A stretch of DNA of 64,000 nt, taken from NCBI GenBank assembly GCA_032000125.1, contig DAMALH010000001.1, positions 62,001-126,000 of the forward strand. Direction: 5' to 3'. The DNA is from Dryocola sp032000125. Its GTDB lineage: Bacteria; Pseudomonadota; Gammaproteobacteria; Enterobacterales; Enterobacteriaceae. The position numbers were made by a program, and so were the translations under genes. Positions 58,620 to 64,000 of the stretch are shown piece after piece. The stretch's first letter is position 1. Each line of letters starts with the position of its first letter. A model generated the notes under the pieces. That model ran no database searches. It was not told where the DNA came from and saw only the letters and a list, made by a program, of their open reading frames with translations.

Positions 58620-60372
58620 CTGATCCCTCTTTCTGATTAATTACAAATTCGCTTTTTTCACCGGTTGCCAGCGCGTCTGGTTCGATGTTCATGGTGCGTA
58701 ATACGCCGCCCATGATGGCCCCGAACACAGGTGCGGATACGGCACCACCGTAATATTTACCCGCCTGCGGATCGTTAATCACCACCACCAGCGCAAAGCG
58801 TGGGTTACTGGCCGGTGCAACGCCCGCCGTGTAGGCAATGTATTTATTAATGTATTTCCCATCTGGTCCGACTTTCTTCGCCGTACCGGTTTTAATCGCA
58901 ATGCGGTAGCCTTTGATGGCCGCTTTCACGCCGCCGCCGCCGGGCAGGGCCACGCTTTCCATCATATGAACGACGGTGCGAACGGTAGATTCCGCGAAGA
59001 TGCGCTCGCCGGGCACCGGCGGGTCAACTTTGGTTATCGACAGCGGACGGTAAACCCCGTAGCTGCCAATGGTTGCGTAGACTCGCGCTAACTGTAACGG
59101 CGTTACCATTAGCCCGTAGCCGAAAGAGAAGGTGGCCCTCTCTATGTCAGACCACCGTTGTTTTTGAGGATATAAGCCACTGCGTTCTCCGACCAACCCC
59201 AAATTGGTCGCTTTTCCCAGTCCAAAACGTGAGTAAGTATCTACTAACGCTGAGGAGGGCATCGCTAACGCCAGTTTTGAAACCCCGACGTTACTCGACT
59301 TCTGTAATACCCCGGTAAGGGTCAATTCGCTATAGCGCGCCACATCTTTGATCTCATGACCATTGATGCGGTACGGCACGGTATTCAGTACGGTATTTTC
59401 CTGCACCACGCCGCGCTGCAGCGCGGTCATCACCACCATTGGCTTAACGGTTGAACCCGGTTCAAACACGTCGGTGATGGTGCGGTTACGCATGATGTCT
59501 TTTGCCGTGCCGGTCAGGTTATTCGGGTTATAAGACGGGCTGTTAGCCATCGCCAGCACTTCGCCCGTATTCACATCCACCAGCACGGCGCTGCCCGATT
59601 CCGCTTTATTAAAGGCCACGGCATTATTGAGTTCGCGATAAACCAGCGCCTGCAGGCGCTCATCGATGCTTAACGCCAGATTATGGGCGGCCTGGCTGTC
59701 AGTTGAGGAAATATCTTCAATAACGCGGCCGTAGCGGTCTTTACGCACGATACGCTCGCCGGGCTGACCGGTAAGCCATTTATCAAAGCTTTTCTCGACG
59801 CCTTCGATACCCTGACTGTCGACGTTGGTAAAACCAATGAGGTGAGCGGTAACTTCGCCGGAAGGATAGTAGCGACGAGATTCTTCACGCAGGTGAATCC
59901 CCGGTAGCTTCAGCTTTTTAATGTAATCGCCGATATCCGGGTTAACCTGGCGCGCCAGATAGATAAAGCGCCCTTTCGGGTTGCTGTTCACGCGTGAAGC
60001 GAGCTGATCGAGCGGAATTTTTAGCGCGTCGGCTAGCGCCTTCCAACGGTTATCGAGGGTGATGCCGCCTGCCTCATGCAGCTCTTTCGGATCGGCCCAA
60101 ATGGCTTTCACCGGCACGCTCACGGCCAGCGGACGGCCCGCACGGTCGCTTATCATCCCGCGGGAGGTGGACACTTCCTGCACGCGCAGGGAACGCATGT
60201 CGCCCTGACGTACCAGCATATCCGGCGCAATAATCTGCAGCCAGGCCACGCGGCTTAACAGAAAAGCCAGCGCCAGTAAGATGCAACCGCAAAGCAACGC
60301 AAAACGCCAACCGATAAAGTTGGCCTGCTCTTCCTGGCGTTTTGGTTTAAGCGTTTTTGCCGCTGCTCTCAT
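58606..60372 (-). CDS. ftsI: septal transpeptidase FtsI (PBP3)
   Basis: FtsI cross-links septal peptidoglycan. It has 588 residues: one membrane helix (about 26-44), a pedestal domain and the transpeptidase domain with the catalytic serine in EPGSTVKPM, the SxN motif in KSSNVG, and KTGT. The C-terminal tail after SEFVI resembles the part removed by Prc in E. coli. It starts 18 nt after ftsL. Confidence 0.98.
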   Translation of the reverse strand: MRAAAKTLKPKRQEEQANFIGWRFALLCGCILLALAFLLSRVAWLQIIAPDMLVRQGDMRSLRVQEVSTSRGMISDRAGRPLAVSVPVKAIWADPKELHEAGGITLDNRWKALADALKIPLDQLASRVNSNPKGRFIYLARQVNPDIGDYIKKLKLPGIHLREESRRYYPSGEVTAHLIGFTNVDSQGIEGVEKSFDKWLTGQPGERIVRKDRYGRVIEDISSTDSQAAHNLALSIDERLQALVYRELNNAVAFNKAESGSAVLVDVNTGEVLAMANSPSYNPNNLTGTAKDIMRNRTITDVFEPGSTVKPMVVMTALQRGVVQENTVLNTVPYRINGHEIKDVARYSELTLTGVLQKSSNVGVSKLALAMPSSALVDTYSRFGLGKATNLGLVGERSGLYPQKQRWSDIERATFSFGYGLMVTPLQLARVYATIGSYGVYRPLSITKVDPPVPGERIFAESTVRTVVHMMESVALPGGGGVKAAIKGYRIAIKTGTAKKVGPDGKYINKYIAYTAGVAPASNPRFALVVVINDPQAGKYYGGAVSAPVFGAIMGGVLRTMNIEPDALATGEKSEFVINQKEGSGGRS

Positions 60373-60390
60373 CTGTCGCGCGATTCCTTA

Positions 60391-60753
60391 TTATTGCTGA
60401 ACTACGATATTTTCCTGAGAAGGATCGACATGCTGCAACTGCAGCTTTTCCGTCGCGATCCGCTCTACCCGGCTGTGATCGCCGAGCGCGTTTTCTTCTA
60501 AAATCAGGTTGCGCCATTCGATGTCCAGCGCATCACGCTCCACCACCATTTGTTCACGTTGAGCCGTAAGTAAACGGGTATGGTGTGCGGTGGTCACCAC
60601 TGAAATAGCGGTGAAAATAATGGCGACGAACAGGCACAGTGGCAGCTTGCCGTGGCGCAAGAGATCCCCGCCAATCACCGTTGGCAGCGCGTGGCGTTCA
60701 TTGCTGCCAAGCTGGGTTACTTTTCCGAGGGCTTCTGTCACCGTGTTGATCAT
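60391..60753 (-). CDS. ftsL: cell division protein FtsL
   Basis: FtsL is a bitopic membrane protein that forms a coiled coil with FtsB and activates FtsWI. It has 120 residues: a cytoplasmic part, a membrane helix near 37-57 (LCLFVAIIFTAISVVTT), and a periplasmic coiled coil from about 60 to 100. It overlaps rsmH by 4 nt. Confidence 0.96.
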   Translation of the reverse strand: MINTVTEALGKVTQLGSNERHALPTVIGGDLLRHGKLPLCLFVAIIFTAISVVTTAHHTRLLTAQREQMVVERDALDIEWRNLILEENALGDHSRVERIATEKLQLQHVDPSQENIVVQQ

Positions 60754-61691
60754 GCGTTCGTCCTCTCGGCAATACGCAGCACCGAACTGCGCGCGCGGGT
60801 GTTTTCCGCGACTTCTTCTTCACCGGGCATCATTTTGCCGAGCGCTTTCAGGTAACGTCCGCCGAGTTTATTCAACTGCGCTTCCGTCATCGGCAAACCT
60901 GCCGGCACCTGCGGGCCGCGGCTGTTTTCACGCATAAAGCGCTTCACAATACGATCTTCAAGGGAATGGAAGCTGATAATGGACAAACGGCCGCCCGGCG
61001 CCAGCGCTTCGATAGATCCTTTCAGGGCGCTTTCGATCTCTTCTAATTCGCTGTTGATCCAGATACGTATGGCCTGGAAGGTGCGCGTTGCCGGATGTTT
61101 AAACTTATCCTTGACCGGCATCGCCGCAGCCACCACCGCTGCCAGTTCTTTGGTGCGGGTCATTGGCTGTTCACGATTACGTTCAACAATGGCGCGCGCG
61201 ATGCGTTTGCCAAATTTCTCTTCGCCAAAGGTTTTAATCACCCAGGCAATGTCGGCTTCGTCTGCGCTAAGCAACCACTGAGCGGCGGACTGTCCGCGGG
61301 TTGGGTCCATACGCATGTCCAGCGGGCCGTCACGCATAAACGAGAAGCCGCGCTCTGCGTCGTCAAGCTGCGGTGAGGAAACGCCGAGATCGAGCAAAAT
61401 ACCGTCGATTTTTCCCTGCAGGTCACGCTCGCGGACGTATTCCGCAAGCTCGGAAAAAGGGCCGTGAATGATGGTAAAACGCGGATCGTCAATAGCCTGA
61501 GCGGCAGCAATAGCCTGCGGATCGCGATCGATAGCCAGCAGGCGTCCCGCAGCGCCCAGCTGCGAGAGGATCAGGCGCGAGTGGCCGCCGCGGCCAAAAG
61601 TGCCATCAATGTAAATGCCATCGTGACGAATATTAAGGCCGTTCACGGCCTCATCAAGCAGCACCGTAGTGTGTTTAAAATTTTCCATCAT
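60750..61691 (-). CDS. rsmH: 16S rRNA m4C1402 methyltransferase
   Basis: RsmH methylates N4 of C1402 in 16S rRNA using SAM. It has 313 residues, as in E. coli. The SAM motif is IDGTFGRGGHSRLIL, with the conserved LLDLGVSSPQLD. It lies between mraZ and ftsL, the standard position. Confidence 0.97.
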   Translation of the reverse strand: MMENFKHTTVLLDEAVNGLNIRHDGIYIDGTFGRGGHSRLILSQLGAAGRLLAIDRDPQAIAAAQAIDDPRFTIIHGPFSELAEYVRERDLQGKIDGILLDLGVSSPQLDDAERGFSFMRDGPLDMRMDPTRGQSAAQWLLSADEADIAWVIKTFGEEKFGKRIARAIVERNREQPMTRTKELAAVVAAAMPVKDKFKHPATRTFQAIRIWINSELEEIESALKGSIEALAPGGRLSIISFHSLEDRIVKRFMRENSRGPQVPAGLPMTEAQLNKLGGRYLKALGKMMPGEEEVAENTRARSSVLRIAERTNA

Positions 61692-61694
61692 TAC

Positions 61695-62153
61695 TTATAG
61701 TGACAAGTCCTGCAGGCGTTCCGACAAGCCGGTTGTCGTTTCCTGCTCAGCGTCGATGTCTTCCTTGATCTGTTGATGCCAGGTCGCTTCATCCCACAGT
61801 TCAAACTTATTGAACTGCCCGACCAGCATGACTTCTTTGGTCAGCCCGGCGTGCTGGCGTAAAACAGGCGCCACCAGCAATCGCCCGGCACTATCCATCT
61901 GACATTCACTGGCATGACCAAGTAAAAGCCGCTGCACGCGTCGTTCTACCGGGTTCATGCTCGACAAACGGGCTAGCTTTTGTTCAATAATTTCCCACTC
62001 GGGGAGGGTATAGAGCAGCAGGCAGGGGTGATGGATGTCGATGGTGCACACCATCTGACCTTCAGAAATATCGACCAGCTTTTCCCGATATCGGGTAGGC
62101 ACGGCAAGCCGCCCCTTGCTGTCGAGATTGACTAACGTTGCCCCACGGAACAT
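61695..62153 (-). CDS. mraZ: transcriptional regulator MraZ
   Basis: MraZ is a ring-forming DNA-binding protein with two SpoVT/AbrB-like domains. Each carries a DxxGR-type motif (LDSKGRLAVPTRYR and MDSAGRLLVAP). It has 152 residues, as in E. coli. It binds repeats just upstream of its own start and represses the division operon. Confidence 0.97.
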   Translation of the reverse strand: MFRGATLVNLDSKGRLAVPTRYREKLVDISEGQMVCTIDIHHPCLLLYTLPEWEIIEQKLARLSSMNPVERRVQRLLLGHASECQMDSAGRLLVAPVLRQHAGLTKEVMLVGQFNKFELWDEATWHQQIKEDIDAEQETTTGLSERLQDLSL

Positions 62154-62181
62154 GCCAGCCTCACCCTAAATTGATCCTTTC

Positions 62182-62207
62182 CACCACTTTACCCCACAAA
62201 TTCCCAC
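62182..62207 (-). promoter_or_regulatory. MraZ-binding direct repeats
   Basis: On the minus strand GTGGGA, GTGGGG and GTGGTG occur at an exact 10-bp period between the promoter and the mraZ start. This is the MraZ operator layout. The third repeat departs from the GTGGGN consensus. Confidence 0.88.
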
Positions 62208-62214
62208 CTAAAGG

Positions 62215-62244
62215 AGTTTACGGAGCGGAGGAAAAGCTTGTCAA
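62215..62244 (-). promoter_or_regulatory. mra operon promoter (Pmra)
   Basis: On the minus strand a consensus TTGACA (62239-62244) and TAAACT (62215-62220) are separated by 18 bp, just upstream of the MraZ boxes. This matches my memory of the E. coli promoter that drives the division operon. Confidence 0.85.
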
Positions 62245-62689
62245 GCAAGCCTCGCGGCACGGGGAAATAAATTTTCCTCGCTAAGCGATTGATAAATGGC
62301 TGGCGTGAAAAGCGCTGCAAGAGCGAAGCAAAATTAACAGTATGAATATTTGAAAGAAAAGAGACGAATAAACATGCAGTTCGTTAAATTCACTGAAAAC
62401 CTGATAACAAGAATATTAAGTACTCAGTTTGCGACGCGGTCGGCATTTTAAGGTATTTCACGGCAGGATAACAGCGCCAGATACCGGTGAAATGCAGGCC
62501 AGAGGCGGGTCTTAAGTTAAATAGCGCGGCATCGTTTAATTAACCGGCAATTTTTATCTCTTTGTATGTAACAAAATAATACAGCGGGTCGAAATAAACT
62601 TATAAAAAATCGTTTCTTTACATTTTGGCGCGCAGATTTAATTGCCAGAAATAATATAGGGATTTAAAAGGGGAAAAATCTCAATTAAC

Positions 62690-62711
62690 AAAGGCAGCCG
62701 AAACTGCCTTT
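62690..62711 (-). terminator. cra terminator
   Basis: AAAGGCAG-CCGAAA-CTGCCTTT lies 5 nt past the cra stop on the minus strand and is followed by TTTGTTAATT. Confidence 0.8.
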
Positions 62712-62716
62712 ACTTC

Positions 62717-63721
62717 TTAATGGCGACTCAGGCTGCCACGACGATAAAGATTGCGGCGGATTCTGGTCAGGCCAGGTTTAGGTTTACGCGGTTCATCAAG
62801 GCTTGCAAGCACCAGCTCCAGCACGCGCTCAGCGACGTCACGATGACGCTGCGCCACCGCCAGTACCGGGCACTGTAAGAAATCCAGCAGCTCATGATCG
62901 CCAAAGGTGGCAATAGCAAGCTCAGAAGGCAAACGCCCTTCGCGACGTAAAGTGACGTCCATAACGCCCTGAAGCAGAGCGAATGAAGTGGTGTATAGCG
63001 CCTGCGGCATCGGATGTGTTTCCAGCCACTTTTCGAAAAGCTGGGCTGCGGCTTCGCGTTCATAACTGTTTGCATACAGGAAATGGACTTCGCGTGGATC
63101 GCCCTGCCAGGCCGTACGAAATCCCTGTTCACGCAGATAGCTGACGGATAGCTCAGGCAGCGCGCCAAGATAAAGGATGGTGTCGCCCGGGAATTTGCGC
63201 AGCTCTTCCGCGAGCATTTCAGCGTCATCCTGATCGGCACCCACCACGCTTGTAAAATGTTCACGATCCAGCGCGCGATCCAGCGCGATAATCGGGAAGG
63301 AATCGTTCGCCCAGCGCTGATAGAAAGGATGCTCCGGCGGAAGGGATGTTGAAACGATTATGGCATCTACCTGGCGCTGCAAAAGGTGTTCAATACAGCG
63401 CATCTCGTTATCAGGCTGATCTTCTGAGCAGGCGATTAGCAACTGATAGCCGCGCTGACGAGCCTGACGTTCGAGGTAGTTCGCAATTCGGGTATAACTG
63501 GTGTTTTCCAGATCCGGGATGACGAGGCCAATAGAGCGCGTGCGCCCCGCTCGTAAACCCGCCGCCACCGCGTTGGGGTGGTAGTTATGTTCGCGTACAA
63601 CTGCCATGACTTTCTCAACGGTTTTGTCGCTGACACGATACTGCTTTGCTTTACCGTTGATAACGTAGCTCGCCGTGGTGCGCGAAACTCCGGCCAGGCG
63701 CGCGATTTCATCCAATTTCAC
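62717..63721 (-). CDS. cra: catabolite repressor/activator Cra (FruR)
   Basis: Cra is a LacI-family regulator that switches carbon flow between glycolysis and gluconeogenesis and is released by fructose phosphates. It has 334 residues, as in E. coli. The helix-turn-helix is MKLDEIARLAGVSRTTASYV, followed by the hinge and a periplasmic-binding-like effector domain. It lies between ilvH and mraZ, all on the same strand. Confidence 0.98.
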   Translation of the reverse strand: MKLDEIARLAGVSRTTASYVINGKAKQYRVSDKTVEKVMAVVREHNYHPNAVAAGLRAGRTRSIGLVIPDLENTSYTRIANYLERQARQRGYQLLIACSEDQPDNEMRCIEHLLQRQVDAIIVSTSLPPEHPFYQRWANDSFPIIALDRALDREHFTSVVGADQDDAEMLAEELRKFPGDTILYLGALPELSVSYLREQGFRTAWQGDPREVHFLYANSYEREAAAQLFEKWLETHPMPQALYTTSFALLQGVMDVTLRREGRLPSELAIATFGDHELLDFLQCPVLAVAQRHRDVAERVLELVLASLDEPRKPKPGLTRIRRNLYRRGSLSRH

Positions 63722-63844
63722 AGTAGCCCCTTAATCAGTAAGTTATCCATAACCATACCCTGGTCATGGTTACAACCTTGACATCTAAGCGCAGAATAAT
63801 AACTCCAGCAACCGCTTTTGCAGGCAGTTGTTGGGAAGTTTGCA

Positions 63845-63872
63845 AAAAAAAGCCCGGTAGTGATTACCGGGC
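63845..63872 (-). terminator. ilvH terminator
   Basis: AAGCCCGGTA and TACCGGGCTT pair around GTGAT and are followed on the minus strand by eight Us. It separates ilvIH from cra. Confidence 0.93.
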
Positions 63873-63873
63873 T

Positions 63874-63889
63874 TGTGAGTCAGATCACA
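63874..63889. promoter_or_regulatory. consensus CRP site between the ilvH stop and its terminator
   Basis: TGTGAGTCAGATCACA has both half-sites at the exact 6-bp spacing. It is 8 nt past the ilvH stop and about 150 bp upstream of the cra start. A role at the cra promoter is possible but not shown. Confidence 0.6.
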
Positions 63890-63896
63890 TTTATGG

Positions 63897-64000
63897 TTAA
63901 CGCATTATTTTGTCGCCGCGCGAAACGCCAACGATGCCCGATCGCGCGACCTCAACGATTTTCGCTACTTCGCGGATTGTATTCAGAAAAGCGTCAAGCT
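63897..64000 (-). CDS. ilvH: acetolactate synthase III small subunit, 3' end
   Basis: Only the last 33 codons and the stop are visible. They encode LDAFLNTIREVAKIVEVARS followed by GIVGVSRGDKIMR, which matches the C terminus of E. coli IlvH. IlvH is the valine-binding regulatory subunit of acetohydroxyacid synthase III, encoded with ilvI. The gene continues beyond the window. Its position upstream of cra on the same strand agrees with E. coli. Confidence 0.95.
   Translation of the reverse strand, partial: LDAFLNTIREVAKIVEVARSGIVGVSRGDKIMR

Larger units (their letters stand above)
62154..62716. promoter_or_regulatory. mraZ-cra intergenic region
   Basis: The 563 bp between the cra stop and the mraZ start hold the mra promoter and MraZ boxes near mraZ and the cra terminator near cra. 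The middle (about 62290-62680) is AT-rich and contains no convincing ORF. A weak inverted repeat (ATTTCAC/GTGAAAT) spans about 62455-62492. Confidence 0.7.

Noticed and set aside
1..64000. CRISPR arrays, tRNA or rRNA genes, insertion sequences, prophage or attachment sites
   Set aside because: I saw no regularly spaced repeats, tRNA-like cloverleafs, transposase or integrase genes, or flanking duplications.

Overview
This window is a chromosomal segment of a member of the Enterobacteriaceae. Gene content, gene order and almost every protein length match the 2-3 minute region of Escherichia coli, from gluQ and pcnB through pan, can, gcd, cueO, spe, acnB, the PDH operon, amp, nad, sec and the mra/fts/mur cluster to cra and ilvH. 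Coding sequence is moderately GC-rich and intergenic DNA is AT-rich. I cannot name the species. Against E. coli as I remember it, there are no yad fimbrial genes between folK and panB, no gene between panC and panD, no yacH-type gene between lpd and acnB, an extra glycoside-transporter/GH43 pair between aroP and ampE, and an extra DUF721 (DciA-like) gene between lpxC and secM. Ten Ns inside aceF show that this is a draft assembly.

Layout. 1-4700 (+): the end of gluQ, then pcnB-folK and panB-panC-panD. 4720-9300: a polysaccharide deacetylase and the YadGH ABC exporter (-), carbonic anhydrase (+), hpt (-). 9500-16200: membrane glucose dehydrogenase (+), the Tat-exported copper oxidase cueO (-) behind a CueR-type promoter, yacC and speED (+), yacL (-). 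16350-26850: acnB, then lpd, aceF, aceE and pdhR, all on the minus strand. 27390-31300: aroP and the accessory transporter/GH43 pair (+). 31320-36950: ampE-ampD (-), nadC (+) and the type IV pilus genes ppdD-hofB-hofC (+). 36970-43730: guaC (-), coaE-zapD-yacG (+), then mutT, secA and secM (-). 43757-44266: the DUF721 gene (+). 44280-62153 (-): the division and wall cluster, transcribed in the order mraZ-rsmH-ftsL-ftsI-murE-murF-mraY-murD-ftsW-murG-murC-ddlB-ftsQ-ftsA-ftsZ-lpxC. 62717-64000 (-): cra and the 3' end of ilvH.

How the genes work together. The mra-to-lpxC block makes UDP-MurNAc-pentapeptide (MurC-F, DdlB), moves it to lipid I and lipid II (MraY, MurG), polymerises and cross-links it at the septum (FtsW, FtsI with FtsL and FtsQ) and places the Z ring (FtsZ, FtsA). 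Genes overlap or abut over most of its length. AmpD recycles wall fragments, and ZapD, YacG and SecM/SecA add division, gyrase and secretion functions. The PDH operon feeds acetyl-CoA to AcnB and the TCA cycle under PdhR, and panBCD with coaE supply coenzyme A.

Most of the window is conserved housekeeping DNA. The most unusual stretch is the lpd-acnB interval (about 19160-19720). It holds a 39-codon membrane-protein ORF with its own terminator, a 16-nt sequence present twice, several strong stem-loops and a terminator facing the other way. I do not recognise this arrangement.
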